A DNA stretch of 64,000 bases from Streptomyces sp. WZ-12 (GTDB taxonomy: Bacteria > Actinomycetota > Actinomycetes > Streptomycetales > Streptomycetaceae). A model generated the notes under the pieces. The model had not been told where the DNA came from. It saw only the letters and a list, made by a program, of their open reading frames with translations, and ran no database searches. This document shows, one piece after another, positions 43,470 through 53,024 of the stretch (position 1 is the first letter of the stretch; each line of letters begins with the position of its first letter). Where the stretch lies: the NCBI RefSeq assembly GCF_028898845.1, contig NZ_CP118574.1, positions 3,534,001 to 3,598,000 of the forward strand, given 5' to 3'. A program made the translations under genes and the position numbers.

Positions 43470-46400
43470 ATGCCAGGCGAACTGGTCGAACTGCGCGAAG
43501 GGCACCGCAAGGAGGCCGACGCGCTGCTGGAGCGGACCGTCACGGAGGAGGTGCGCCGCTCGGGCGGCCGGCTCGACGGGCCGACGCTGCTGAGCAGGGC
43601 ACGGGCGGCGCTGGGCGAACTGGCCGCCCCCGCCGCGGAGGAGTACGGCGCCTACGTCCGCGCGTTGGACGAGGCGGCGGCCGGCCGGCGGCCGCTGTCG
43701 GAGCGGCTGACGCGCAAGGAGTTGAGCACCGCGGCGGTGACGGCGGTGGTGGCCGCGGCGGCCGCGTTCGGCGCCGACCTCGCGTACGGCACGGGCAGTG
43801 GGCCGGCGCTCGGCGCGGGCGCCGCGGCCCTGGTGGGCGGCGCGGTGGCCACGGTCGTGAAGTTGACCGCCGGCCACCTCCCGGCGGCGCACCGGCAGGC
43901 CGGCATGCGGGGCCAGCCCGGCGGCCCCGAGCAGTTGCGGCTGCAGTGGTTGACGGCGCTGGAGGTGCGGGGCATCCGGCCGTTCCTGGACCAGCAGCGG
44001 ATGCTGACCGCGGCGACCCGCGGCGGCTCCGCGTCCGCCGCCCGGCCGGCGGGGAAGGGCTCCCGCGGGCCGCAGTTGCGCGGTGCGGACCGCAGCGCGG
44101 CGGCCCGCCGGCGGTCGGTCCTGGAGCGGTCGTTCGCCCAACTCCCGCAGCCGGCGGGGCGGTTCGCCGGCCGCCGGACGGAGCTGGCGCAGCTCGCCCA
44201 GTGGGTGCAGGCCGGCCGGGCGAGCACGGAGACCCGGCCGATCGTGGTGGTGCTGCACGGCGAGCCCGGCTCGGGGCGGACGGCGCTGGCGGTGCGGGCG
44301 GCGCATCAGCTGCGCGACCAGTTCCGCGGCGCGTGCCTGGTGGACCTGCGCGGGGACACCCCCGGCGAGGTGCCGCTGCCCACCCGGGACGCGCTGCTGC
44401 ACCTGCTCAACCGCTTGGGCGCGCCGCGCGAGCAACTGCTGTTCCGCGAGCGCCCCTCCCAGGAGCAGCACGTCCGGCGGCTCACCGAGATCTACCACCA
44501 GCACCTGGCGGACCTGCCGGTGACGGTGCTGCTGGACGACGCCTCCGACGCCGAGCAGGTCCGCGCCCTGGTGCCGGACGGCTCGGACAGCCTGGTGCTG
44601 GTCACCGCCCGTACGCCGCTCGACCTCCCCGCGGATCTGGAGGCGCATGTGCACCAGCTCCCGTTGACCGCGCTGGACTCCGTGGGCACCGAGGAGTTGC
44701 TGCGCGCGGCGGCCGCCTCCGCCGAGGAGCCGGCCGACGACGCGGGCCCGTACGACGCGCAGTCCATCGACCGGATCTCCGAGCTGTGCGGCGGGCTGCC
44801 GCTGGCGCTGCGGGTGGCCGGCTCCACGTTGGGCGGCCGCTCCCCCGCCGAGCTGGCCCGGGAGTTGGCGGCGGTCGAGGAGTCGGCCCCGGTAGCGCGG
44901 GCCCTGGCGCTGCGCTACGCCGACCAACCGCCGCAGGCCCGGCAGTTGTTGCGGCGGCTGGCCCTGGTGGGCCGGGCGAGCCTGGGGGTGGCCGCGGCGG
45001 CGGCGCTGCTGGGCCTCCCGGAGGCGGAGGCGAAGCGGCAGTTGACGGCGCTGGCCGGCGCCGGTCTGATCGAGCACGTCCGCGGCGAGCGCTATCGCCT
45101 GCACCCCCTGGTGCACCGCTTCGCGCACGCCCGGCTGGCGGACGAGGAGGAGCCGGCCGAGCGCGCCGCGGCCCAGGAGCGGCTGATCCGCGGCTACGCG
45201 GAGCTGGCCGACGCGGTGATCCGGCTGGTCGACGGCAACACCTCCACCCGCGCCGACCGCTTCGGCCCGCACGGCTTCGCGTCCCTGGACGCCGCCCTGG
45301 CCTGGCTGGACGACGAGACCAGCTTCATCACGGCCGCACTGCGCCACGCCGACCAGGAGGTCGACCAGGACACCGTCGCGCACCTGTTGGGCGCGCTGTG
45401 CGACTACTGCCTGCTGCGCGGCGACCTCTACCGCCTCGGCGAGCTGAGCGAGCTGACCCGGGCGGCCGGCCAGGGCATGCTGGTGCGCTCGGTGCAGTGG
45501 CGCACCGGCGTCGCGGCCCGCCAGCTCGGCGAGTTGGACCGGGCCCGGACGACCCTGTCGTCGGTCGTCGACCTCTACTTCGAGGCGCAGCACCCGGTCG
45601 GCGCGGCCCGCGCGCTGCGCGACCTGGGCATCACGCTCCAGCAGCAGGGCAATCTCACCGAGGCCGCGGCCAAGCTGCGGGAGGCGCTGGAGCTCCAGTC
45701 CGGCCCGGAGATGCGCGGCGACCGGGCGTGGACGCTGCACGCCCTGGCGGCCGTCGAGCGGGATCGGGCCCGGCTCGCCGAGGCGCTCGTGATGCTGCGC
45801 GAATCGGTGGAGCTCCATGAGGAGAGCGAGAGCCTGCACGGCCAGGCGTGGGCGCACTTCCAGCTCGGCCAGGTCCATCTGCGCCGGGGCGACGTCCCAC
45901 AGGCGGAGGCGGCGCTGTCGTCCGCGCTGGAGCTGTACGGCCGCACCCACGACGACCGCGGCACGGCCTGGGCGATGACGCAGTTGGCCCGGGCCCGCCT
46001 GGTGGCCGGCGACCCCGGGCCCGCCGTGGACCAGCTTCGCCAGGCGCTGCCGCTGCACCGCCAGCACGAGGACGCCCGCGGCGAGGCGTGGACGATGTAC
46101 TACCTGGGCCAGGCGCTGGAGGAGCGCGGCGAGCGCGACGAGGCGCTGCGGCAGTTGGAGCGCTCGCGGAATCTGTTCAGCCGGATGCACGACGGCTACG
46201 GCCTGGCCTGCGCCCGGCACCACGCGGGCCGGGTGACCCGGGACCTACGGGCCGAGCAGACCGGTTCGCTGCGCAACAGCGGCTTCGCCCGCCAGCTCCT
46301 CCAGGACGCCCGGAAGGACTTCCAGCGGATCAAGGTGGCGCACGGCGAGGCGTGGTCGGTACTGGAGCTGGTGGTCGTCGACGCCGGCAACGGCCGCGCG

Positions 46401-46751
46401 GCCCAGGCACTGGAGCTGGCCGCCGAGGCCGCGGAGCTCTTCGCCGGCTACGGCGACCGGCGGGGCGAGGACTGGGCGCGGTTCCTGCGGTGCACGCTGC
46501 TGCCGTTCGCGTCGCCGGGCGGCTCGGTGGTCGGCACGGCGGTGGCGCAGGAGGAGTTGGCGCAGTTGGTCCGGGAGCGGCACGACGGGCGGGACGCCAA
46601 GTTGGAGGACTGCGCGGGGACCTTCGCGCTGCTGTTGGAGCGCGGGGTGGAGCCGGAGACGGGCTGGCAGGCGTGGCGGCTCGGCATGGTGCCGGACCGG
46701 CACGCCCGGGAGGTCATGGGCGTGCCGACGGAGCCGGCGGCCGCGGGGTAG
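43470..46751 (+). CDS. Membrane-tethered STAND NTPase with TPR repeats
   Basis: 1093 residues, starting at ATG 43470 behind GGAGGGGGA. N-terminal ~85 residues are helical. Two hydrophobic helices follow (~86-107 and ~110-134), then a basic linker. The NB-ARC-like NTPase starts at ~235, with the P-loop [15 protein letters not shown] (~263-275), where Arg replaces the usual Lys. The Walker B-like strand is [14 protein letters not shown], and [17 protein letters not shown] matches the GLPL motif. A winged-helix part and at least seven TPRs follow ([60 protein letters not shown]). It resembles the AfsR sensor half without the SARP domain. Its partners are unknown. Confidence 0.85.
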   Translation: MPGELVELREGHRKEADALLERTVTEEVRRSGGRLDGPTLLSRARAALGELAAPAAEEYGAYVRALDEAAAGRRPLSERLTRKELSTAAVTAVVAAAAAFGADLAYGTGSGPALGAGAAALVGGAVATVVKLTAGHLPAAHRQAGMRGQPGGPEQLRLQWLTALEVRGIRPFLDQQRMLTAATRGGSASAARPAGKGSRGPQLRGADRSAAARRRSVLERSFAQLPQPAGRFAGRRTELAQLAQWVQAGRASTETRPIVVVLHGEPGSGRTALAVRAAHQLRDQFRGACLVDLRGDTPGEVPLPTRDALLHLLNRLGAPREQLLFRERPSQEQHVRRLTEIYHQHLADLPVTVLLDDASDAEQVRALVPDGSDSLVLVTARTPLDLPADLEAHVHQLPLTALDSVGTEELLRAAAASAEEPADDAGPYDAQSIDRISELCGGLPLALRVAGSTLGGRSPAELARELAAVEESAPVARALALRYADQPPQARQLLRRLALVGRASLGVAAAAALLGLPEAEAKRQLTALAGAGLIEHVRGERYRLHPLVHRFAHARLADEEEPAERAAAQERLIRGYAELADAVIRLVDGNTSTRADRFGPHGFASLDAALAWLDDETSFITAALRHADQEVDQDTVAHLLGALCDYCLLRGDLYRLGELSELTRAAGQGMLVRSVQWRTGVAARQLGELDRARTTLSSVVDLYFEAQHPVGAARALRDLGITLQQQGNLTEAAAKLREALELQSGPEMRGDRAWTLHALAAVERDRARLAEALVMLRESVELHEESESLHGQAWAHFQLGQVHLRRGDVPQAEAALSSALELYGRTHDDRGTAWAMTQLARARLVAGDPGPAVDQLRQALPLHRQHEDARGEAWTMYYLGQALEERGERDEALRQLERSRNLFSRMHDGYGLACARHHAGRVTRDLRAEQTGSLRNSGFARQLLQDARKDFQRIKVAHGEAWSVLELVVVDAGNGRAAQALELAAEAAELFAGYGDRRGEDWARFLRCTLLPFASPGGSVVGTAVAQEELAQLVRERHDGRDAKLEDCAGTFALLLERGVEPETGWQAWRLGMVPDRHAREVMGVPTEPAAAG

Positions 46752-46779
46752 CGGGCCGGCGGGCGTCCGGCCCGCGGCA

Positions 46780-46810
46780 CGGCTCGCCGACCGCTTGGAT
46801 CGGCGAGCCG
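46780..46810. terminator. Intrinsic terminator after the STAND gene
   Basis: An 11-bp perfect stem pairs CGGCTCGCCGA (46780-46790) with its complement at 46800-46810 around a 9-base loop. It lies 29 bases past the stop. Confidence 0.8.
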
Positions 46811-46895
46811 CCGGGCCGGTCGGCCGACCGCTGCCAGGCGGCCGGTTCGTCTGACCGTCACCCGGTCCTCGCGCCGGCGCCCGGCGCACGGGCCG

Positions 46896-47141
46896 TCAGC
46901 TCGTCTTGGGCTCCGGGGCCGCGGTGGCCTGGGCGGTGGTGCCGCCCTGACCGTCCTCGGCGGGCTCCTCGAAGTCCACCTTCCGCATGTGCTTGTTCAT
47001 GGACTTCATCAGCAGCCACACGGCACCGCCGATGACCGCGAAGACGATGAAGCCGAGGACGCCGGGCGTCACCTTGTCCTTGTCGAAGCTGTCGGCAAGG
47101 GTGACGAAGTGCGTCAGGGCGAGGGTGCTGGTCGCGCTCAT
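46896..47141 (-). CDS. Small single-pass membrane protein next to mca
   Basis: 81 residues with one membrane helix (VLGFIVFAVIGGAVWLLMKS) followed by a basic NKHMRK and an acidic, then Ala/Thr-rich cytosolic tail. The second ATG (47141) is preferred because GAGG lies 5 bases before it. It starts seven bases after the mca stop, so the genes are co-transcribed. The function is unknown. The pairing with mca is typical of Streptomyces. Confidence 0.8.
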   Translation of the reverse strand: MSATSTLALTHFVTLADSFDKDKVTPGVLGFIVFAVIGGAVWLLMKSMNKHMRKVDFEEPAEDGQGGTTAQATAAPEPKTS

Positions 47142-47148
47142 CATGGCC

Positions 47149-48021
47149 TCAATTGTTGCGGACGCCCGCGAAGAGGTCGTCCTCGGGGAGGGAAGTGTCC
47201 ACGAGCGACTTCGCGAGCTCGTATTCCTCCGTCGGCCAGACCTCGCGCTGGATGTCCATCGGCACCCGGAACCACCCGCCGTCGGGGTCGATCTGGGTGG
47301 CGTGGGCGATCAGCGCCTTGTCGCGGATCTCGAAGAAGTCGGCGCACGGGACGTAGGTGGTCAGGGTCCGCTCGCGCTGCTCGAACTGCTTCCAGCGCTC
47401 CAGCCACTCGCCGTAGGGCGATTCCAGGCCGCGCGCCAGCAGCGCCTCGTGCAGCGCGAGGGTACGCGGCTTGTTGAAGCCCTGGTTGTAGTAGAGCTTC
47501 TGCGGCTGCCAGGGCTCACCGGCCTCCGGGTACTTCTCCGGGTCACCGGCCGCATCGAAGGCCACCATCGTGATCTTGTGGGTCATGATGTGGTCCGGGT
47601 GCGGGTAGCCGCCGTTCTCGTCGTAGGTCGTGATGACCTGCGGCTTGAACTTCCGGATCAGCTCCACCAGGCGCCCGGCGGCGACGTCGACGTCCTGGAG
47701 GGCGAAGCAGCCCTCGGGCAGCGGCGGCAGCGGGTCGCCCTCGGGGAGCCCGGAGTCGACGAAACCCAGCCATTCCTGCTTGACGCCCAGGATCTCCCGG
47801 GCCTCGTCCATTTCCTTCTTGCGCACCTCGTGGATGTGCTCCTCGATGTACGGGTCCCCCTGGAGTTTGGGGTTGAGGATGGAGCCTCGCTCGCCCCCTG
47901 TGCAGGTGGCGACCAGCACGTCCACCCCCTCGGACACGTACTTGGCCATGGTGGCCGCCCCCTTGCTCGACTCGTCGTCGGGGTGGGCGTGGACCGCCAT
48001 CAATCGCAGCTGCTCAGTCAA
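47149..48021 (-). CDS. mca: Mycothiol S-conjugate amidase
   Basis: 290 residues. The LmbE-type zinc site starts MAVHAHPDDESSKGAATMAK, with GGERGSILNPKL and the third ligand in NGGYPHPDHIMTHKITMVAF. Mca cleaves mycothiol S-conjugates to mercapturic acids and GlcN-Ins, detoxifying electrophiles. The start is TTG at 48021, with AGGA 7 bases upstream, giving TEQLRLMAVHAHPDDES as in other Mca proteins. The upstream in-frame ATG at 48153 would overlap the divergent gene's start. The presence of mycothiol metabolism supports an actinobacterial host. Confidence 0.95.
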   Translation of the reverse strand: MTEQLRLMAVHAHPDDESSKGAATMAKYVSEGVDVLVATCTGGERGSILNPKLQGDPYIEEHIHEVRKKEMDEAREILGVKQEWLGFVDSGLPEGDPLPPLPEGCFALQDVDVAAGRLVELIRKFKPQVITTYDENGGYPHPDHIMTHKITMVAFDAAGDPEKYPEAGEPWQPQKLYYNQGFNKPRTLALHEALLARGLESPYGEWLERWKQFEQRERTLTTYVPCADFFEIRDKALIAHATQIDPDGGWFRVPMDIQREVWPTEEYELAKSLVDTSLPEDDLFAGVRNN

Positions 48022-48151
48022 GACTCGATCCTCAGTGAAGCGCCGGAGAAGATGCCTCCTATAGTGACCGAAGCGAGGGGGCGCTGTATTCCCTGGGGCG
48101 GGACCCCTGAGGGTCTGCTGGTTCCCAGGTCCCCAACCAGGAGGATGGATC

Positions 48152-48568
48152 ATGACCGCGGTGCGCGAAGGGCTGCCGGACGGACGCTACGGGCGCTCCG
48201 CCGACCAGCGCGCCGACCGCACGCTCAAGATCGTCGGTGCGGTGCTGGGCGCGGTGCTGCTCGGCGTGGTCGGCTGGCTGGGCGCCTCCTACATCTCCGG
48301 GCAGGACCTCAGCGGCCGGATCATCACCTGGGAAGCGGTCTCCGACCACGAGGTCAAGGTCCATCTCGAAGTGGTCAAGGACAAGGACGACACCGGGGTG
48401 TGCACACTGCGTTCGCAGGCCACCGACGGTTCCGAGGTCGGCCGCAAGGACGTCGCCATCGACCAGCGCTCGGGTCAGGTCGACACCGAGGTTTCGGTGC
48501 GGACGACCAAGCGCGCGACCAACGCCGTGCTGGTCGGCTGCACGAGCACGGCGGCCGGCAAGAGCTGA
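48152..48568 (+). CDS. DUF4307 membrane protein
   Basis: 138 residues. A cytosolic basic start (GRYGRSADQRADRTLKIVGA) is followed by one membrane helix and an exported beta domain with WEAVSDHEVKVHLEVVKDKD, a Cys in GVCTLRS, and a second Cys in LVGCTST. They could form a disulfide. DUF4307 is actinobacteria-specific with no known function. It is divergent from mca. Confidence 0.87.
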   Translation: MTAVREGLPDGRYGRSADQRADRTLKIVGAVLGAVLLGVVGWLGASYISGQDLSGRIITWEAVSDHEVKVHLEVVKDKDDTGVCTLRSQATDGSEVGRKDVAIDQRSGQVDTEVSVRTTKRATNAVLVGCTSTAAGKS

Positions 48569-48814
48569 CCCCGGGACGCCCGGATCGGGGTCGCGCGACG
48601 GTCTCGGCGACCTCCCGGTGACACGTTCGGACGAGCCCTGTGCGCCGCCCGATCGCCTCTGATCAGCGGCGATGCATTCCTGTGCCATCACTGTGAAATT
48701 CCCCTTCCCCCTTTTGTGCCGGAATTGTTAGGCTCGTGGTTTCGCCCACCGGTGAAGGCGCAAACCTTCCAGGTAGGGCGTTTGATTTATCCCCAGTACC
48801 GACGAGGAGCACCT

Positions 48815-49312
48815 GTGACCCAGACCAGCGAGAACGTCACCTGGCTGACCCAGGAGGCGTATGACCAGCTCAAGGCCGAGCTGGAGTACCTGTCTGGTCC
48901 CGCACGCGCCGAGATCACCGAGAAGATCCAGGCGGCCCGCGAGGAAGGTGACCTGAAGGAGAACGCCGGGTACCACGCGGCCAAGGAGGAGCAGGGCAAG
49001 CAGGAGCTGCGCGTCCGCCAGCTCAAGCAGCTCCTGGAGTCCGCGAAGGTCGGCGAAGCCCCCGAGGCCAACGGCACGGTCGCCCCTGGCATGGTCGTCA
49101 CCATCGCGTTCGACGGGGACCCGGACGACACGCTGTCCTTCCTCCTGGCCTCGCGGGAGTACGCGAGCGCGGACATCGAGACCTACTCCCCGCAGTCGCC
49201 GCTGGGGTCGGGTGTGAACGGCAAGAAGGTCGGCGCCGACGCGGAGTACGAGCTGCCGAACGGCAAGACCGCGTCGGTGAAGATCCTCGACGCCAAGCCG
49301 TACAACGGCTGA
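48815..49312 (+). CDS. greA: Transcription elongation factor GreA
   Basis: 165 residues. The N-terminal coiled coil has LTQEAYDQLKAELEYLSGPA and the tip EEGDLKENAGYHAAKEEQ, whose acidic residues reach the RNA polymerase active site. The C-terminal FKBP-like domain contains SPLGSGVNGKKVGA. It stimulates transcript cleavage in backtracked complexes. GTG at 48815 follows GAGGAG at 5 bases. The actinobacterial form has a longer C-domain loop, as here. Confidence 0.95.
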   Translation: MTQTSENVTWLTQEAYDQLKAELEYLSGPARAEITEKIQAAREEGDLKENAGYHAAKEEQGKQELRVRQLKQLLESAKVGEAPEANGTVAPGMVVTIAFDGDPDDTLSFLLASREYASADIETYSPQSPLGSGVNGKKVGADAEYELPNGKTASVKILDAKPYNG

Positions 49313-49342
49313 GCCGCCGGGCGTCCCGAAGACATCACGCAG

Positions 49343-49375
49343 AAGCGGCCCGGAGCAATCGGCTCCGGGCCGCTT
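49343..49375. terminator. Bidirectional terminator after greA
   Basis: A 14-bp perfect stem pairs AAGCGGCCCGGAGC (49343-49356) with 49362-49375 around a 5-base loop. It lies between the convergent greA and ABC permease genes. Confidence 0.92.
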
Positions 49376-49399
49376 CCCGTTGGTGCGGGCGGGCCGGGC

Positions 49400-50278
49400 T
49401 CAGACCGTCGCCGAGCGGTACTTGCGGACCGCGAGCGTCCGGAAGACCGCGATGATCAGCACGGACCAGAGCACCGAGGCGAGCACCGGATGCTCCATCG
49501 GCCAGGCGCCGGTCACCGACCGGGGCACGCCCGCGAGGGTGTTGCCGAACAGCTCCCGGGCGCCGGCGACCGTGGCGCTGAACGGGTTCCACTCCGCGAT
49601 GTGTTGGAGGAACGCCGGCATGCCGTTGACCGGGACGAAGGCGTTGGAGATGAACGTCAGCGGGAAGAGCCAGATCAGCCCGCCGGAGGTGGCGGCCTCG
49701 GGGGTGCGGACCGAGAGGCCGATGAGCGCGCCGATCCAGGAGAAGGCGTAGCCGAGCAGGAGCAGCAGGGCGAAGCCGGCCAGCACGCTCGCCGGGTTCT
49801 CGTGGCTGCGCCAGCCGATCAGCAGGGCGACCACGGCCAGCACCACCAGCGTCAGCGCGGTCTGCACCAGGTCGGCCAGGGTCCGGCCGGTGAGCACCGC
49901 GCCGCGGGACATCGGCAGCGAACGGAACCGGTCGATCAGCCCCTTGTGCATGTCGTCCGCGATGCCGGCGCCGGCTCCGGCGGTGGCGAAGGTGACGGTC
50001 TGCGCGAAGATGCCGGCCATCAGGAACTCCCGGTACGCCTGGGCGTTGCCGGCCTGGCTGCCGGGGAGGGCGATGGACCCGCCGAAGACGTAGGTGAACA
50101 GCACCACGAACATGATCGGTTGGATCAGCCCGAAGATCACGACCTCGGGGATGCGCAGCATCCGGATCAGGTTGCGCTGGGCGACCACCAGCGAATCGCG
50201 CACGGAACGGGCGAGGCCGCCGCGCGGCCGCGGGTTCCGGGCGGGGGCCTCGCCGGCCGCGTGACCGACCGCACTCAT
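49400..50278 (-). CDS. ABC-2 type permease (DrrB-like)
   Basis: 292 residues with six membrane helices. DrrB-type features: RIPEVVIFGLIQPIMFVVLF, FRSLPMSRGAVLTGRTLADL and FPLTFISNAFVPVNGMPAFL. It forms an exporter with the ATPase gene, which its start overlaps by four bases (ATGA). Homologues export daunorubicin-like compounds or lipids. The substrate here is unknown, and no biosynthetic cluster is adjacent. Confidence 0.92.
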   Translation of the reverse strand: MSAVGHAAGEAPARNPRPRGGLARSVRDSLVVAQRNLIRMLRIPEVVIFGLIQPIMFVVLFTYVFGGSIALPGSQAGNAQAYREFLMAGIFAQTVTFATAGAGAGIADDMHKGLIDRFRSLPMSRGAVLTGRTLADLVQTALTLVVLAVVALLIGWRSHENPASVLAGFALLLLLGYAFSWIGALIGLSVRTPEAATSGGLIWLFPLTFISNAFVPVNGMPAFLQHIAEWNPFSATVAGARELFGNTLAGVPRSVTGAWPMEHPVLASVLWSVLIIAVFRTLAVRKYRSATV

Positions 50279-51288
50279 CGCACACCCTCCTTCGTGGTCT
50301 GCGCGTCGGGCCGGTCCCGGTCCGCGCGTCCGTTGTCGTGCTCCGCCGCCTCGGCGGCGTGTCCGGTCAGGGCGATGAAGACGTCGTCGAGGGTCGGGCG
50401 GCGCAGCCCGATGTCGTCGATCTCCACGCCGCGGGAGTCCAGTTCGCGGATGACCTCGGCGAGCAACTTGGCGCCGCCGGTCACCGGGAACGTGAGCCTG
50501 CGGGTGTGCTGCTCGACCGTGCCCTCGCCCTTGGCGACCGTGCGCAGGACGCCTTCGGCCACCGGGAGGTGCTCGGGGGCGTGCACCACGACCTCGATGC
50601 GCTCGCCGCCGGTGCGGGCCTTGAGTTGGTCGGAGGTGCCGCGGGCGATGACCCGGCCGTGGTCGACCACGCAGATGTCGTGCGCGAGCCGGTCGGCCTC
50701 CTCCAGGTACTGGGTGGTGAGCAGCAGGGTGGTGCCGCCGGCGACCAGTTCCTGGATGACGTCCCACAGCGCCTGGCGGTTGCGCGGGTCCAGGCCGGTG
50801 GTCGGCTCGTCCATGAACATCACGGGCGGGCTGACGACCAGCGCGGCGGCGAGGTCGAGCCGGCGGCGCATCCCGCCGGAGTAGGTCTTGGCGGTGCGGT
50901 CCGCGGCGTCGCCGAGGTTGAAGCGCTCCAGCAGCTCGTCGGCCCGGCGCTTGGCCTGGCGGCCGGCCATTTGGTAGAGCCGGCCGACCATGACCAGGTT
51001 CTCCCGGCCGGTCAAGTACTCGTCGACGGCGGCGAATTGGCCGGAGAGGCCGATGGCGCGGCGGACCGCGTCGGGGTGCGCGAGGACGTCGATGCCGGCG
51101 ACCCGCGCGGTGCCCCGGTCGGGGCGGAGCAGGGTCGTCAGGACGCGCACGGCGGTGGTCTTGCCGGCACCGTTGGGGCCGAGCATTCCGAGGACGGTTC
51201 CTTCGGGGACGTCGAGGTCGACGCCGTCCAGCGCCCTCACCTCGCCGAAGGTCTTCACCAGCCCTTCGGCATAAATGGCGCCTGGCAT
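50275..51288 (-). CDS. ABC transporter ATPase (DrrA-like)
   Basis: 337 residues. Walker A LGMLGPNGAGKTTAVRVL, signature TYSGGMRRRLDLAAALV, Walker B PVMFMDEPTTGLDP and the H-loop region are all intact. The C-terminal DUF4162-like extension (~240-320) has EIDDIGLRRPTLDDVFIALT, typical of DrrA. ATG at 51288 (MPGAIYAEGLVKTFGEV) is the family start. CGCGATA direct repeats about 190 bp upstream may bind a PadR/TetR-type regulator. Confidence 0.93.
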   Translation of the reverse strand: MPGAIYAEGLVKTFGEVRALDGVDLDVPEGTVLGMLGPNGAGKTTAVRVLTTLLRPDRGTARVAGIDVLAHPDAVRRAIGLSGQFAAVDEYLTGRENLVMVGRLYQMAGRQAKRRADELLERFNLGDAADRTAKTYSGGMRRRLDLAAALVVSPPVMFMDEPTTGLDPRNRQALWDVIQELVAGGTTLLLTTQYLEEADRLAHDICVVDHGRVIARGTSDQLKARTGGERIEVVVHAPEHLPVAEGVLRTVAKGEGTVEQHTRRLTFPVTGGAKLLAEVIRELDSRGVEIDDIGLRRPTLDDVFIALTGHAAEAAEHDNGRADRDRPDAQTTKEGVR

Positions 51289-51474
51289 GTGGGTACCCCC
51301 ATGGCTTGGGTCGATTTCAGGTCGATGCGGCGGATGAGCCGAATAGTACGGAGAACAGTTCCGTTCGCCCTGTTTTTTGGCGGTTCGCGTCATGTCAGGG
51401 CGGGTGGTGCGGCGCGCTTCCGCGGCGGCTTGGCGTGACGCAGCGCCCCCGCGGGCCACCGATGCTACTCCAAA

Positions 51475-51491
51475 CGCGATACATCGCGATA
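51475..51491. promoter_or_regulatory. CGCGATA direct repeat/palindrome upstream of the ABC exporter
   Basis: CGCGATA occurs at 51475-51481 and 51485-51491, ten bases apart, with an ATCGCGAT palindrome at 51483-51490 and AT-rich DNA (TATAAATTTTA) beside it. Such motifs precede PadR-controlled exporters. No regulator gene is adjacent. Confidence 0.45.
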
Positions 51492-51526
51492 TAAATTTTA
51501 CGACGCCGAGACCCGACAGGACAGAA

Positions 51527-51556
51527 CGGGGCGGCAGGCGTTCGGCCACCGCCCCG
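51527..51556 (-). terminator. Probable terminator after ilvA
   Basis: An 8-bp stem pairs CGGGGCGG (51527-51534) with 51549-51556. It lies 34 bases past the ilvA stop and is followed on the minus strand by GTTCTGTCC. Confidence 0.6.
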
Positions 51557-51589
51557 CTCCCCCGACGCGCGCGCCCGCGCACCGCCGGC

Positions 51590-52864
51590 TCAGACCGCGA
51601 CCATGTCGTACCCCGCCGCGCGCAGCGCCGCGCCCACCTCGGCGCAGTGCTCGGGCCCCTTGGTCTCCAGGTGCAGCTCGACCTCGACCTCGGTGAGCCC
51701 GAGCCGGGGATCGGTGCGGACGTGCCCCACGTCGAGGACGTTGGCGTCCACCAGCGTGAGGACGCCGAGGAGGGTGGCCAGCGCGCCCGGACGGTCGGTC
51801 AGGCGGAGCCGGAGGGAGAGGTAGCGGCCGGCGGCGGCCATGCCGTGCCGCAGGATCCGCTGCATCAGCAGCGGATCGACGTTGCCGCCGGAGAGCACCG
51901 CGACCACCGGCCCCTCGAACGAGCCGGGCGAGGACAGCAGCGCCGCCACCGGGCTCGCCCCCGCCGGCTCCACCACCAGCTTCGCCCGCTCCAGGCACAG
52001 CAGCAGGGCGCCGGACAACTCGTCCTCGGTGACCGTGCGGACGCCGTCCACCAGCCGGTGCACGATCTCGAACGGCACGTCCCCGGGGCGCCCCACCTTG
52101 ATCCCGTCGGCCATCGTGGCCAGCGGCTCGATCGCCACCGGCCGCCCCACCGCCAGCGACGGCGGATAGCAGGCCGCGGCCGCCGCCTGCACCCCGACCA
52201 CCCGCACGTCCGGCCGCAGCGCCTTGACCGCGACGGCGATGCCCGCCGCCAACCCACCGCCGCCCACGCCCACGACGACGGTCCGCACCTCCGGGCACTG
52301 TTCGAGGATCTCCAGGCCGACCGTGCCCTGGCCCGCGATGATGTCGCGGTGGTCGAAGGGGTGGATGAAGACCGCCCCGGTCCGCCGCGCGTGCTCCTGG
52401 GCGGCGGCCAGCGTCTCGTCCACGACCTGGCCGTGCAGCCGCACCTCGGCGCCGTACTCGCGGGTCGCGGCGACCTTCGGCAGCGGGGCGCCGACCGGCA
52501 TGAAGACCGTCGAGGCCACCCCCAGCAGGGACGCCGCCAGCGCCACCCCCTGCGCGTGGTTGCCGGCACTCGCCGCCACCACGCCGGCCGCCCGCTCCTC
52601 CGCCGACAGCCGGGCGATCCGCACATACGCGCCGCGGATCTTGAACGAGCCGGTGCGCTGGAGGTTTTCGCACTTGAGGTGGACGGGGGCGCCCACCAGC
52701 TCCGACAGATAGCGGCTGCTCTCCAGCGCGGTGGTCCGCGCCACCCCGGACAGCAGCTTCTGCGCCTCGCGCACATCGTCGACCGTGATCCCCCCGGGAC
52801 CCGCCGGTGCGGTGGGCGCGGAACCCGTGGGCCGGTGCGACGCGTGCGACGTGTGGTCGGCCAT
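51590..52864 (-). CDS. ilvA: Threonine ammonia-lyase (catabolic-length, with ACT domain)
   Basis: 424 residues. The PLP lysine is in CENLQRTGSFKIRGAYVRI. SAGNHAQGVALAASLLG and the phosphate-binding VVGVGGGGLAAGIAV follow. A single ACT domain (~330-424) starts YLSLRLRLTDRPGALATLLG. It deaminates threonine to 2-oxobutanoate for isoleucine synthesis or catabolism. The Ala/Pro/Ser-rich first 25 residues are non-conserved. Divergent from marR with ~160 bp between starts. Confidence 0.93.
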   Translation of the reverse strand: MADHTSHASHRPTGSAPTAPAGPGGITVDDVREAQKLLSGVARTTALESSRYLSELVGAPVHLKCENLQRTGSFKIRGAYVRIARLSAEERAAGVVAASAGNHAQGVALAASLLGVASTVFMPVGAPLPKVAATREYGAEVRLHGQVVDETLAAAQEHARRTGAVFIHPFDHRDIIAGQGTVGLEILEQCPEVRTVVVGVGGGGLAAGIAVAVKALRPDVRVVGVQAAAAACYPPSLAVGRPVAIEPLATMADGIKVGRPGDVPFEIVHRLVDGVRTVTEDELSGALLLCLERAKLVVEPAGASPVAALLSSPGSFEGPVVAVLSGGNVDPLLMQRILRHGMAAAGRYLSLRLRLTDRPGALATLLGVLTLVDANVLDVGHVRTDPRLGLTEVEVELHLETKGPEHCAEVGAALRAAGYDMVAV

Positions 52865-53024
52865 GCGGTCAGTGTCGCAGTTCGGCCACCGACGGGTCTT
52901 TTCCGGCCGGATGGCGGACACCGGTACGCCGCCGGCCCCGCTCACGACAGGGCCGGTACGGCCGACGCCGGCGCCGCGTACGCTGTCTTCCCCATTACCC
53001 GCCCCGATTAAGCGAGCCCCGGCC

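Noticed and set aside
42930..46223. A 1097-codon minus-strand open frame
   Set aside because: Antisense to the STAND NTPase and overlapping YyaL out of frame. It has no domain and biased composition.
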